Notes: a model not told the origin generated them from the letters alone. 64,000 nucleotides of DNA from Actinomycetota bacterium (GCA_005888315.1 VAWH01000018.1:62001-126000), one strand, 5' to 3'. Positions 32,124-41,376 are shown, counted from the first letter of the stretch. Program-made: numbers and translations.

Positions 32124-33505
32124 GACACCGGCACCGTCTCCGAGGTCGCCTCGGCTCCCGAGCGCCTGAGCGCTCTGACGCCGAAGAACCTCGCGTCTGT
32201 CTTGAGCTCGATCGCCGTCTCGAAGCCGGTCTGCTTCACGGTTCGCAGCGGCTTCGCGTCGGCTCGGGTCGCTCCTGCCAGGACCTGCCAGCGGGAGACG
32301 TCCGTGGCGCCGTTCCAGCTCGCGTAGACGGTGACGCGCCCGTCACCGCTCCTGCGGGCGACGATCCTGGGGCGCTCGTTCGGCAGTCCCTGCCATTCGA
32401 ACTTGTAGGCGCGGTACGAGTCGGCGCCCTTGACGAAGTGACCGTCGAAGACGACCTTGCCGTCGGCTGCAAACTCGGTGAACCACGGTTCGGCGCCCCA
32501 GCCGACGAAGGCGTGGCTGTCGGGCAGGACCTGCATGTTGCCCTGGCTCGTCGCGAGGAGGTCTTTTGGGTGCGTGAACGCATGCAGGAGCGTCACGTTC
32601 CGTCGCCGGAGATCGAGATGCAGAAACAGGGCTCGCGAACGCTTCTCCACGGCAGGAGCGGCGCCGTCGTCGAAGAGGGAGATCGCCGTCGGCGAGCGCC
32701 AGCGAGCGTCGTGCTGCCACGCGAACCTCGTTCCGCGGCCCATCGCGAAATCGCTTCGTTTGCCGCCCAGCCGCCAGACGACCGCCCCGGTGCGCCGGTC
32801 GATCTCGTAGATCGCGTTGGTGTTTCGCGCCGAGACGAGCAGATTGCCGTCTCGGCCCAGCTCGACCGAGTTGATGTGGAAGTAGTCGAACGGCGCCTTC
32901 CCTCTCCGCTTGGCGTAGGACTCCGAAAGCGCGATGTGACCGAGCGCGTGCCACTCGAACAAGACACGCCCCGTCGCGATGTCGAGCTCCTGCAGGCCGG
33001 AGTCGATCACGTCGCCGCGCGGCTCGTAGAAGGTGATCAGGGCGGTGTTGCGCGGCGTGATCGCGAACTCGTGTTCGTCGCCGGCGAGGCCGTTCCCGGC
33101 GCGGACGAGGGCGATCGGGCGGTAGGAGCTGCTCATGATCACGTAATTGCCGCGTCCGCGGCCGAACTTCGAGCGGCCCTGCCACCAGGTCAGCACCGGC
33201 CGGCCGCGGTACCGCTGCATACGGAAATCGGCGACGCCGAGCCGGAGCGGATGGAACCAGATCACCCGGCCGCGGCCGTCGACGATCAGCGGCCCACGCT
33301 GCCGGACGGCCTTCTTCGGCGCGATGAAGACGTATCCCGGCGCCGCGTCACCCGCTGCCACGTCGATCGTGACCGTGGGCGGCCGGAGATCGGGCCGCGA
33401 GACGAAATGCTGGAACTTCGCTCTTGCCGCCGTGTTCTTGGCGCCGCCGCAGCCGGCGCCGGCGATGGCGACGCCGGCGAGCGCAACCGCAAACCCTTTC
33501 CGCAG
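32120..33505 (-). CDS. Arylsulfotransferase-like beta-propeller lipoprotein
   Basis: About 461 residues similar in style to the arylsulfotransferase (ASST) family. Repeated propeller blades include VIWFHPLRLG, NYVIMSSSYRPI, HEFAITPRNTAL, FHINSVELGRDGNLLVSARNTNAIYEID and TGAVVWRLGGKRSDF. Upstream of the first GTG (33361) the same frame encodes RKGFAVALAGVAIAGAGC, a lipoprotein signal peptide, and the only start there is CTG at 33505. It is preceded by GGGAGG (33515-33510) and a -10 TAGTCT (33532-33527). CTG initiation is therefore proposed; otherwise the protein loses its export signal. Confidence 0.7.
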   Translation of the reverse strand: MRKGFAVALAGVAIAGAGCGGAKNTAARAKFQHFVSRPDLRPPTVTIDVAAGDAAPGYVFIAPKKAVRQRGPLIVDGRGRVIWFHPLRLGVADFRMQRYRGRPVLTWWQGRSKFGRGRGNYVIMSSSYRPIALVRAGNGLAGDEHEFAITPRNTALITFYEPRGDVIDSGLQELDIATGRVLFEWHALGHIALSESYAKRRGKAPFDYFHINSVELGRDGNLLVSARNTNAIYEIDRRTGAVVWRLGGKRSDFAMGRGTRFAWQHDARWRSPTAISLFDDGAAPAVEKRSRALFLHLDLRRRNVTLLHAFTHPKDLLATSQGNMQVLPDSHAFVGWGAEPWFTEFAADGKVVFDGHFVKGADSYRAYKFEWQGLPNERPRIVARRSGDGRVTVYASWNGATDVSRWQVLAGATRADAKPLRTVKQTGFETAIELKTDARFFGVRALRRSGAEATSETVPVS

Positions 33506-33529
33506 AGTTCCTCCCGTTTCGGCGGGAGA

Positions 33530-34864
33530 CTAACTGCGGGCGACAGCCGTGAGCGCCGAGACAACCTGCGGGTCGAACTGCGTGCCGCTGTTCGCGAGAA
33601 GCTCGGCGAGCGCCACGTCCTGCGAGAGCGCCTTCCGATACGGACGGTCGCTCGTCATCGCGTGGAACGCGTCGCAGCAGCAGACGATCCGCGCGACCAG
33701 CGGGATGTCTTCGCCGACGATCCCATCCGGGTAGCCGGAGCCGTCGTAGTGCTCGTGACACGAGCGCACGAGACGCCCAACCTCGCCGAGCAGCCCGCCC
33801 ACCTGTTCCAGCATCTTCTCGCCCTCGATCGTGTGCGCGTTCATGATCCCCCGCTCCTCGGGCGTCAACGGGCCCGGCTTGTTGATGATCTCGTTCGGGA
33901 TCCGGACCTTGCCGACGTCGTGCAGGAGCGCCACGAACTCGGCCTGGCGTCGCTCCTCGGGGCCTAGGTTGAGCCTTTCGGCGACCCGCGTCGTCAGCTC
34001 GACCACGTCGCGGCTGTGGCTGCCGGTGTAGGCGTCGTCGCCTTCGATCACGTCCCCGAGCAGGTAAGCGGTGCCGCGGTAGGCATGGCTGAGCTCGAGA
34101 GTCCGGTCGATCTGCGTGCGATGCCCGCGCGCGAACAGCGACAGCAGCCCGATCAGCGGCAGGGCGAGCAAGAACGCGTACGACGTCTGGTTCGCGGTGA
34201 TGGCGATGGCGAGCCCAACGGGCGCAAGCGCCAGATCCATGACCCAAACCGACACAGAAGCGCCGAGCTGCTGGCGCGCCGGGATACCGAGGGCGACGCG
34301 GCCGCGGATCGCCGTCGCGGCGAAATCGAACAGGAACTGGGCTGCGAGCGCGGCGACGTAGAGCGGCCAGTGCCGGAGGCTCGGCGAGGTTTGACCGGCC
34401 GCAGCGAGCACGACGACGGGGCCGACGACGTACCAGGCATCGGCGATGAGCAACGCTCGCTCGACGTGAAGGGCTTGGCGCGCGCCGTCGATGATGCGGG
34501 CGAGCAGGATCGCGCCCGCCACACAGAGCGGAACAAGGCCGAGCGGCAGGATGAAGAGCATCGGCACGAGCACGAGCTCTGTCGGAATCGCGAAGCCGGC
34601 GCCAACCTCGAAATCGAGACGAAAGGCCGCCGCGTAGGCGAGGACGAGGCCGGCGACGACGAGGGCCGAAGGTGAGCGTCCGCTCGGTACGAGAAGGGCG
34701 AGCGGCACTGCAACTGCCAAGAAGCCGCCGCCGAGAACGGCGGCGAGCACGCGATCGGCGTGCGGCAGCGGTGCCGTCTGGCGGGCACGCTGCGCCTCGA
34801 TCGGCGCGTGCTCGTCAAGAGCGATACGGGGCCCGGTTGCCGTTTGTGTCGCCGCAGTCGCCAC
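33530..34864 (-). CDS. Membrane HD-GYP domain protein (probable c-di-GMP phosphodiesterase)
   Basis: A 444-residue protein with about seven transmembrane helices in residues ~38-240, then an HD-GYP domain. The domain has TGSHSRDV, LLHDVGKVRIPNEIINKPGPL, MNAHTIEGEKML, HEHYDGSGYPDGI and DAFHAMTSDRPYR. All HD and GYP residues are intact, so metal-dependent hydrolysis of a cyclic dinucleotide is likely; the membrane part may sense a signal. GTG start. Its stop codon TAG coincides with the -10 of the downstream lipoprotein gene. Confidence 0.88.
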   Translation of the reverse strand: MATAATQTATGPRIALDEHAPIEAQRARQTAPLPHADRVLAAVLGGGFLAVAVPLALLVPSGRSPSALVVAGLVLAYAAAFRLDFEVGAGFAIPTELVLVPMLFILPLGLVPLCVAGAILLARIIDGARQALHVERALLIADAWYVVGPVVVLAAAGQTSPSLRHWPLYVAALAAQFLFDFAATAIRGRVALGIPARQQLGASVSVWVMDLALAPVGLAIAITANQTSYAFLLALPLIGLLSLFARGHRTQIDRTLELSHAYRGTAYLLGDVIEGDDAYTGSHSRDVVELTTRVAERLNLGPEERRQAEFVALLHDVGKVRIPNEIINKPGPLTPEERGIMNAHTIEGEKMLEQVGGLLGEVGRLVRSCHEHYDGSGYPDGIVGEDIPLVARIVCCCDAFHAMTSDRPYRKALSQDVALAELLANSGTQFDPQVVSALTAVARS

Positions 34865-35032
34865 GATCTCAAGATCGTCCTCGCGCGGGGCTTGCTTGAG
34901 GGGGGCGACCGGAAATCACTCGCGAGAGGGATGGAGGCGCCCCGGAAGGGGGATGCGCGAGCCGGCGATCCAGAGACGCTGAGAACGAGCTTCGGAACCG
35001 GGGCTTGCACGAGGTCGAAAAGAGGAGGATCT

Positions 35033-35683
35033 GTGGCGTCTCTGCGGTCGGTTTTTCGCGTCTCTGTCTGCTCGCTGGCGTTGTTCGCTTTCACGGCGCC
35101 GCTGGCGCATGCGGGCCTTGTCTCCGGTCTGCTGCCCGGGCTCGTGTCCCCGTCCGACACTCCCGCGACCTGCGACACAACGTCGTCGCAGCCCTTCGCG
35201 AAGGTCGACGGCGACAAGTCGAACTACGTCCTCGTCCCCGGCGGGTCCTTCGAGGGCGGCGCGACCGGATGGACGCTCGGCCGCGGCGCTGGGGTTGTCT
35301 CCGGCAACGAGCCGTGGAGGGTTCACGGCACGCGAGACAATCACTCGCTGTACATCCCGAGCGGGAGCTCCGCGACGACGCCGGCGATGTGCTTCGCGGC
35401 CGGCGACTGGCACATGCGCTTCTTCGCGGCCAGCTCTTCCAGCTCGGTCTCGTCGCTTCAGGTGCGCGTCCGCGTCAAGAGCCTGCTCGGCGTCCTGAGC
35501 ATCCTCGACGGCGGCAAGATCTCGACGAACTCGACGTGGCAGCCCTCGCCGCGCATCGCTTTGCTGCTGACGAACCTGACCGGGCTCCTCGCGACGGACG
35601 CGGTCTCGTTCCAATTCGTCCCATCGGACTCCGCTTCCTGGCGGATCGACGACGTCTATCTCGACCCCTGGAAGAGCGGCTAG
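35033..35683 (+). CDS. Secreted protein of unknown function
   Basis: A 216-residue exported protein. A signal peptide (residues 1-~27, ending in PLAHA) is followed by a mature part with NYVLVPGGSFEGGATGWTL, SLYIPSGSSATTPAMCF and SWRIDDVYLDPW. The spacing of strands suggests a jelly-roll or carbohydrate-binding-like fold, but the family is not recognised. GTG at 35033 is preceded by GAGGAGG (35022-35028). The 5' leader overlaps nothing. The tRNA-Glu gene ends two bases after its stop, on the other strand. Confidence 0.7.
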   Translation: MASLRSVFRVSVCSLALFAFTAPLAHAGLVSGLLPGLVSPSDTPATCDTTSSQPFAKVDGDKSNYVLVPGGSFEGGATGWTLGRGAGVVSGNEPWRVHGTRDNHSLYIPSGSSATTPAMCFAAGDWHMRFFAASSSSSVSSLQVRVRVKSLLGVLSILDGGKISTNSTWQPSPRIALLLTNLTGLLATDAVSFQFVPSDSASWRIDDVYLDPWKSG

Positions 35684-35684
35684 G

Positions 35685-35757
35685 AGGCGCATACGGGATT
35701 CGAACCCGTGCCGCCGCCGTGAGAGGGCGGTGTCCTAGGCCACTAGACGAATGCGCC
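35685..35757 (-). tRNA. tRNA-Glu (anticodon CTC)
   Basis: Cloverleaf on the minus strand: acceptor GGCGCAT pairs with ATGCGCC, the D-arm starts GTCTAGTGG, and the anticodon stem CCGCC/GGCGG encloses CTCTCAC with anticodon CTC. The T-arm is ACGGGTTCGAATCCCGT. The 3' CCA is not encoded. It reads GAG codons, abundant in this GC-rich genome. Confidence 0.95.
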
Positions 35758-35795
35758 CGGCGAGGCGGAAGTGTAGCGACGCGGCGGCATAGCTT

Positions 35796-35853
35796 GGCGA
35801 CGCGAGCTCAAGGACGTCCCGGCTTCGCCGGGGGGTCCGGCTAATCCGCGCGG
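35796..35853. repeat. Possible diverged copy of the double-hairpin repeat
   Basis: Lies between the two tRNA genes. It shares CCCGGCTTCGCCGGGG and a CCGGCTAATCCG end with the copies at 26656-26722 and 56608-56671, but the left hairpin is degraded. Membership in the family is tentative. Confidence 0.4.
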
Positions 35854-35870
35854 TGCCTCGCCCCTTAGGC

Positions 35871-35896
35871 AAAAAGAAAACCCCGCGCAAGCGGGG
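35871..35896 (-). terminator. Rho-independent terminator after tRNA-Gln
   Basis: Stem CCCCGC (35881-35886) and GCGGGG (35891-35896) with a GCAA loop on the plus strand. On the minus strand the stem is followed by TTTTCTTTTT (35880-35871), a strong U-tract. It lies directly downstream of the minus-strand tRNA-Gln gene. It is the clearest intrinsic terminator in the window. Confidence 0.9.
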
Positions 35897-35909
35897 CTTT
35901 TCGACCAGA

Positions 35910-35980
35910 CTGCGGGGCTAGGATTCGAACCTAGACTACTCGGTCCAGAGCCGAGCGTCCTACCATTAGACGACCCCGCA
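35910..35980 (-). tRNA. tRNA-Gln (anticodon CTG)
   Basis: Minus-strand cloverleaf: acceptor TGCGGGG/CCCCGCA, D-arm GTCTAATGG, anticodon stem CTCGG/CCGAG around CTCTGGA giving anticodon CTG, T-arm CTAGGTTCGAATCCTAG, discriminator G. CCA is not encoded. It reads CAG. A terminator follows at 35871-35896. Confidence 0.95.
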
Positions 35981-36007
35981 AGGGGCTGGAAAGTGTAGCG
36001 CGGTGTT

Positions 36008-36781
36008 CTATTCGAGCGGCCGGCGGCCTTCGCGCAGTGTCGGGGCGACGCTCGCGCCGCCGTCGCATACCAGGATCTGACCCGTGATCCAGCTTCCGCG
36101 CGGGGAACACAGGAAGGCGACGAGCTGCGCGGCGTCCTCGGGCCGGCCGACGCGGCCCAGCGGCGTTGCTCGGCGAATGCGCTCATTGAGCTCGGCCGAT
36201 ATCCAGCCGGTGTCGGTGGGGCCTGGATTGACGACGTTCACCGTGATTCCTTGCGCTCCGAGCTCGGCGGCCGCGGCGACGGCGATCCGCTCGAGCGCCG
36301 CCTTGCTTGCGCCGTACGCGACCTCACCGTGGACGGCGTCGCTTGTGAAGGCGACGATGCGTCCCGAGCCGGGCTCGCGGCGGAAGCGGCGGGCGAACTC
36401 GGCGATGAGCAGGAGCGTGGCGCGGGCGTTGATTGCCAGGTGCCGGTCGAAGACGGCGGCCGTCGTGTCGAGAATGCCGCCGGCACGCGACTCGGTATGC
36501 ACGATCACGAGCGCCGTCAGCGGGCCTACGACATCCTCCGCAACACCCACGACGCGTGCGGGTGCCTCCGCGTCGGCGAAGTCATTCTCGCTCCAGCTCG
36601 CGAGCACGCCCTCGCTGAGCAGCCGGTCCGGAGCGTCCGGGTCGGCTCCCCACGACTCCGTCTCGTCATACGGGCGGTAGCCGGTCGCCGCGACCGTCCA
36701 TCCGTCTTCGGCGAGGTGCCGTGCTACGGCGGCAGCGATCCCCTGGAGACGGCTGACTCCGGTGACGAGTACGGCCGGCAC
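36008..36781 (-). CDS. Short-chain dehydrogenase/reductase
   Basis: A 257-residue classical SDR. The cofactor loop is TGVSRLQGIAAAVA, a variant of TGxxxGxG in which the first Gly is replaced. The catalytic Ser lies in VAFTSDAVHG, and YGASK carries Tyr and Lys. The C-terminal NPGPTDTGW and GQILVCDGG are typical. Substrate unknown; FabG-like sequence is possible. GTG start with GACAAT ending 6 nt upstream. No operon partner is certain. Confidence 0.85.
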   Translation of the reverse strand: MPAVLVTGVSRLQGIAAAVARHLAEDGWTVAATGYRPYDETESWGADPDAPDRLLSEGVLASWSENDFADAEAPARVVGVAEDVVGPLTALVIVHTESRAGGILDTTAAVFDRHLAINARATLLLIAEFARRFRREPGSGRIVAFTSDAVHGEVAYGASKAALERIAVAAAAELGAQGITVNVVNPGPTDTGWISAELNERIRRATPLGRVGRPEDAAQLVAFLCSPRGSWITGQILVCDGGASVAPTLREGRRPLE

Positions 36782-36791
36782 GGGGCGATTG

Positions 36792-37670
36792 TCAGGTCTC
36801 GAGCCGGTAGGTCGGCAGCAGCAGTTTCTCGGCCTCGCCCTCGATGTGCGCGATCACGTCGACGTACGGCTCGAGCCCGGAGCCGCGCAGCTTCGCCCCT
36901 AGCAGCTCGTCCACCTGATAGATCCCGGAGGAGTTGTTCATCGCGATCTCGATCCCGATCGGACGCTCGACGCCGTCGGTGATCACGACGTCGTCGATCG
37001 CGGCCGCCGAGAGCGAGTGGATCGACACGCGGCCGCGCTCGAACGGGATCCGCGAGCGGCCCTTCGCCATGTCGAGCGCGTCGGCGACCCTGACGATGCC
37101 GGCCTCGAGCGTCAGCGGCTTCCCGTACTCGCGATGGCTCGTGATCGCGTGCAGCACCTCGGATGCGATCACGGTCAGCTCGGGCTCCTCGTAAAGGCCT
37201 TTGAGCAGCTCGCGCTGCTTGGGCTCCGCCATGAAGAGGCTGAAGTCCTCGTGACCGTCCCGATGGATTGCCATGCCGACGCAGTGCAGTAGGGCGCCGA
37301 GCGTGACGACGACCTCGGCGTCGTCCCGTTCGAGCCCGTAGTCGGTGACGAGCGACGGCTCGACGCCGTGTTTCGTCAGCTGGCGCAGCAGCTTCAGGGC
37401 GATGTTGGCAACGATCTGAACGTGCACCCACGAGTGGTCGTTGATCTGCATCCGCGCCACCGCGTTCACGTTCGCGACGTGCCACCAGGCCTTGAGCTGC
37501 TTGTCCTTGTTGACGCGCTCGAGCAGCGTCCGCAGCTTGCGGTTGCCGCGGGCCGGGACCCTGAGGCGCATCCGCTCGACGGCTTGCGCGGGCGTCAGGC
37601 GGGTATCTCGCTCGGCCTCCTCGGAGACGGGCTGCTCGATGCGCTCCTCGGTCTGTTTGTCCAGCGCCAT
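36792..37670 (-). CDS. HD-superfamily protein with altered HD motif
   Basis: A 292-residue protein resembling metal-dependent phosphohydrolases of the HD superfamily. INDHSWVHVQIVANIALKLL gives the first His, and LLHCVGMAIHRDGHE takes the place of the HD step, so the key Asp is Cys. IVRVADALDMAKGRSRIPFE supplies the distal Asp. Loss of the HD aspartate may reduce metal binding or mark a different ligand set. The ATG overlaps the stop of the upstream ABC gene (TGATG), which suggests co-translation. Confidence 0.75.
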   Translation of the reverse strand: MALDKQTEERIEQPVSEEAERDTRLTPAQAVERMRLRVPARGNRKLRTLLERVNKDKQLKAWWHVANVNAVARMQINDHSWVHVQIVANIALKLLRQLTKHGVEPSLVTDYGLERDDAEVVVTLGALLHCVGMAIHRDGHEDFSLFMAEPKQRELLKGLYEEPELTVIASEVLHAITSHREYGKPLTLEAGIVRVADALDMAKGRSRIPFERGRVSIHSLSAAAIDDVVITDGVERPIGIEIAMNNSSGIYQVDELLGAKLRGSGLEPYVDVIAHIEGEAEKLLLPTYRLET

Positions 37671-39428
37671 CAGGCTACGTCGGCGGCCCAGTCTCCATAG
37701 AGCGAGGTATACAAGCCGCGTTTCTGCATCAGCTCGTCGTGGCTGCCTTGTTCGACGATCCGGCCGTGCTCGAGGACGACGATCAGGTCGGCGTCGCGGA
37801 TCGTCGAGAGCCGGTGGGCGATGATGAAAGCAGTTCGTCCGGCCAGGAGCAGCCGCAGCGCCCGTTCGATCTTCCGCTCGGTGCCGATGTCGACCGAGGA
37901 CGTCGCCTCGTCGAGGATCAGGATCCTCGGGTCCGCGAGGAGCGCCCGGGCGAGGGCGATCAACTGGCGCTGCCCGAGCGAGAGACGGCTGCCCCGTTCC
38001 TGCACCTCGGTCTCGTAGCCGTTCTCGAGGCGAAGGACGAACTCGTGCGCGCCGACGGCCTGCGCGGCGCGGACGATCTCTTCACCCGAAGCGTCCGGCC
38101 GGCCGAAGGCGATGTTCTCGGCCACCGTGCCCGCGAAGAGGAACCCCTCCTGCGGGACGATGTTCGTCGAACGTGATCCGTCCGTCGCGGGGATCGTAAA
38201 AACGCGCGAGCAGCTTCGCGATCGTCGATTTGCCTGCGCCCGTGTGGCCGACGAGGGCGACCGTCGTCCCGGCCGGCACGTCCAGGTCGAGATCGGGCAA
38301 CACGTCCGGTCCCTCCCCGTAGCCGAACCGGACATGCTCGAAGCGGACGTGCCCCTCGATCGTCGGCAGCTCTCGCGCGCCCGGCTTGTCGAGTACCTGC
38401 GGCTCCTCGTCGAGCACGTCCATGATCTTGTCGAGCGCCGCGGTAGCGGAGAGGAACGTGCTGTAGAGCTGCGAGAGCTGCTGGACCGGGTCGAAGAAGT
38501 TCTGGACGTAGAGCAGGAAGGCGAACAGCGTTCCGAGCGTGACGTCGCCCTGGAAGTAGAGGTGGCCGCCGTAGCCGAGGACAACCGCGAGCGCGACGGA
38601 CGAGACGAGGTCGACGAACGGGAAGTAGAGCGCGTTGAGGACGACGGTCTGCATGTTCGCGTCGCGGTAGCGCTCCGCCACTTCGCGAAAGTGGGCGATG
38701 TTGCGCTCCTCGCGCGTGAACGCCTGAACGATCCGCATGCCCGCGATGTCCTCGGCCAGCGTTGCCGTGACGAGCCCCAGCCGCTCACGGACCGCGGCGT
38801 ACGCCCGCGAGGAGTAGATGCGGAACAGAATCGTGCCGACGCTCATCACCGGGATCACCGCCAACGTCGCCAGCGCGAGCCGCCAGTCGAGCACGAACAG
38901 CAGGATCGCCGTGCCGAACAGCGTCAGCGTGCTCTGCACGAGCGTCGTGACGCCGTCGGTGACGAGCTGGTCGAGCGCCTCGACGTCGTTCGTCAGCCGG
39001 CTGATGATCACGCCCGCGCGGTTGCGCTCGAAGAAGCCGAGCGAGAGCCGCTGCAGGTGGCCGAAGAGCTTCAGACGGAGGTCGGCCAGGATCCGCTCGC
39101 CCACCCAACCGGTCAGGTAGGTCTGCAGGTAGCTCATGCCCCAGTTCGCGAGCCCGGCGAGCAGGAAGGCAGCGACGATCACCCAGAGGGTGCCGAGGTC
39201 GTGGCGGCGGATCCCGTCGTCGATCGCGTACTTCGACAGGAAGGGCGGCGCCAGCGCGGTCGCCGTCGCGAGGAGCAGCGAGAAGATCGAAAAGACCGTC
39301 CGCGTCCGGTACGGCGCTGTCAGGCGCGCCAGCGTCGCGAGCCGCCTGCGGGTGCGGCGCCACGACCAGTCCTCGACCTCGGCGCCCCTTTGCATGGTGA
39401 GGTGGCTGCCCGGCTGCCAGACTCTCAT
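37670..39428 (-). pseudogene. ABC exporter half-transporter with internal deletion/frameshift
   Basis: A type IV ABC exporter (TMD then NBD) reads in one frame from the ATG at 39428 (MRVWQPGSH) through GHTGAGKSTIAKLLARFYDPRDGRITFD. It then shifts frame near 38161-38172 and resumes at NIVPQEGFLFAGTVAENIAFG, LSLGQRQ and LILDEATSSVD to TGA at 37672-37670. Compared with its partner, about 16 residues between the strand after Walker A and the Q-loop are missing, and the reading frame changes. Either a true inactivating deletion or an assembly error. Were it intact, it would carry the catalytic Walker B glutamate of the exporter pair. Confidence 0.75.
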
Positions 39429-39445
39429 CGCGCGCGACCTCTTAT

Positions 39446-39558
39446 TTGTTGACGCGCGCTTCCCCGCCCGGGTGGTGGATAGGACCACCCTCCACCCGCG
39501 GTGAGCGTATCGCGGAAAAGCGCACGTGTCTGTGCCCGAAGTAGGCCGAAGCTGTCAA
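39446..39558. repeat. Dispersed intergenic repeat, copy C
   Basis: Third copy of the family at 24716-24807, with the identical 18-base core at 39495-39512 and the TTGTTGACGCGC block at 39446-39457, and extra sequence between the blocks. It fills the gap between the two ABC half-transporter genes and overlaps the extreme 5' side of the broken one. Confidence 0.75.
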
Positions 39559-41367
39559 TCATGCGACCTCCGCCTCCTCGGCTTCCTCGCCGAGCGCTCG
39601 CGCCTCCACCGCATCGGCGAACTGGCGCTCGAGCAACCCGTGCTCGTAGATGTCGCGGTAGACCTGGCTCGTCTCGAGCAGGTCGTCGTGCGCGCCCCGG
39701 GCGGCGATTCGACCGTCGTCGACGACGACGATCTCGTCGGCGAGTGAGATCGTCGACAGCCGGTGCGCGATGATCAGCGTCGTTCGGCCGTGCATCGCCT
39801 CGCGCAGGCCCAGGCGGATCCGGGCCTCGGTGCTGGCATCCACGGACGCGGTGGCGTCGTCGAGAATCAGGATGCGCGGATCGACGGCGATCGCGCGGGC
39901 GATCGCGAGCCGCTGCCGCTGACCGCCGGACAGCGTGATCCCGCGCTCGCCGATGATTGTCTCGTAGCCCTCCGGCAGGAGCTCGATGAACTCGTGGGCC
40001 TGGGCGAGGCGCGCCACGTGCTCGACTTCGTCGTTGCTCAGGTCGGGGGCGCCGAAGGTGATGTTCTCGCGGACCGTGGCCGAGAAGAGGAACGTGTCCT
40101 GCGAGATCACCCCGATCTCCCGCCGCAGCGAGCGGAGCTTCACGTCTCGCACGTCTGCGCCGTCGATCGTGACACGCCCGGCGGTGACATCGTAGAAACG
40201 CGGCACGAGCGAGGTCAGAGTCGTCTTGCCCGAGCCGGTGTGTCCGATCAGCGCGATCGTCCGGCCCGGAGGCACATCGAGGTCGACGTCCTCGAGCACG
40301 GGGCGTGCCGTCAGGTACTCGAAGCCGACTCCCTCGAAGCGGAGGTGACCGCCGCCGGCCGGGAGCTCGCCGGCGCCCGGCCTGTCCATCACCTCCTCGG
40401 GCTCGTCCATCACCTGGAAGATCCGCTCGCCCGAGGCGGTCGCCCGCTGCGACTGGCCGATCCACATTCCCAGCGAGCGGAGCGGCATCACGAGCATGGT
40501 GAGGTAGAGGTTGAACGCGATGAAGCCGCCGACCGAAAGCTCGCCGGAGGTGACCATGCGCGCGCCGACCAAGAGCACCGCGGCCTGGGCGACGAGGGGC
40601 ACCCACGAGATCAGCGGAACGTAGAGGGCGCGCTGCCGGTTCGCTTTGATCGTCTGGTCGAAGACGGCCTCCGACCGGCCCCGGAACTTCTCGCTCTCCT
40701 TCGGCTCTTGCGCGAACGACTTGACGACGTGAACGCCGACGATGTTCTCCTCGGCGACCGTGGCGACGTCGGCGAGCTTCTGCTGAACCTCGCGGAGCGT
40801 CGGGTGAGAGACGTGGCTGTAGCGGTAAGCGAGCGCAACCAGGACCGGCGTGATCGCGAGCGCGATCAATGCCAGCTTCCACTGGAAGACCAGCAGCACG
40901 CCGGTGACGAAGACGACGGTGAGGATGTTCTGGAAGAAGAAGATCAAGCCGTAGCCGAGGAAGAACCGCACGCCCTGCAGGTCGACGGTCGCGCGTGACA
41001 TCAGTTGGCCGGTTTGGTGGCGGTCGTAGAACCCGAAGGACAGCCGCACCAGATGCGAGTAGAGGCCCTGCCGCAGGTCCATCTCGACGGCGAGCGCCTG
41101 CCGTCCCGAGATCATCCGGCGGCCGTACATCAGCAACGCGCGCACGAGCCCGAGCACCACGATTCCACCGACGTAGAACCAAAGCTTGCGCGAATCGTGC
41201 GGCGCGAGCGCATCGTCGATTACGTTCTTCGTCAGCCAGACGAGCGCGATCTGGCTGGCCTGGTAGCCGATCGCGAACACGGTCGAGATGGCGAGCGAGA
41301 CCTTGTACGGCCGCAGGAATCCCAGCAGCCGGAAGAACGTCTGACGGTAGCGCGGGGTCTCGGGCAT
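39559..41367 (-). CDS. ABC exporter half-transporter (degenerate-site NBD)
   Basis: A 602-residue TMD-NBD fusion with about six helices (~20-310). The NBD has Walker A GHTGSGKTT, Q-loop VISQDTFLF, signature LSGGQRQ and Walker B LILDDATASVD, where the catalytic Glu is Asp, then the H-loop AHRLST. Its partner has a canonical DEATSS Walker B but an altered LSLGQ signature. The two therefore fit a heterodimeric exporter with one degenerate and one active ATP site (as in BmrCD or TM287/288). TAGATT (41379-41374) lies 6 nt before the ATG. Cargo unknown. Confidence 0.9.
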   Translation of the reverse strand: MPETPRYRQTFFRLLGFLRPYKVSLAISTVFAIGYQASQIALVWLTKNVIDDALAPHDSRKLWFYVGGIVVLGLVRALLMYGRRMISGRQALAVEMDLRQGLYSHLVRLSFGFYDRHQTGQLMSRATVDLQGVRFFLGYGLIFFFQNILTVVFVTGVLLVFQWKLALIALAITPVLVALAYRYSHVSHPTLREVQQKLADVATVAEENIVGVHVVKSFAQEPKESEKFRGRSEAVFDQTIKANRQRALYVPLISWVPLVAQAAVLLVGARMVTSGELSVGGFIAFNLYLTMLVMPLRSLGMWIGQSQRATASGERIFQVMDEPEEVMDRPGAGELPAGGGHLRFEGVGFEYLTARPVLEDVDLDVPPGRTIALIGHTGSGKTTLTSLVPRFYDVTAGRVTIDGADVRDVKLRSLRREIGVISQDTFLFSATVRENITFGAPDLSNDEVEHVARLAQAHEFIELLPEGYETIIGERGITLSGGQRQRLAIARAIAVDPRILILDDATASVDASTEARIRLGLREAMHGRTTLIIAHRLSTISLADEIVVVDDGRIAARGAHDDLLETSQVYRDIYEHGLLERQFADAVEARALGEEAEEAEVA

Positions 41368-41376
41368 TCCTGGAAT

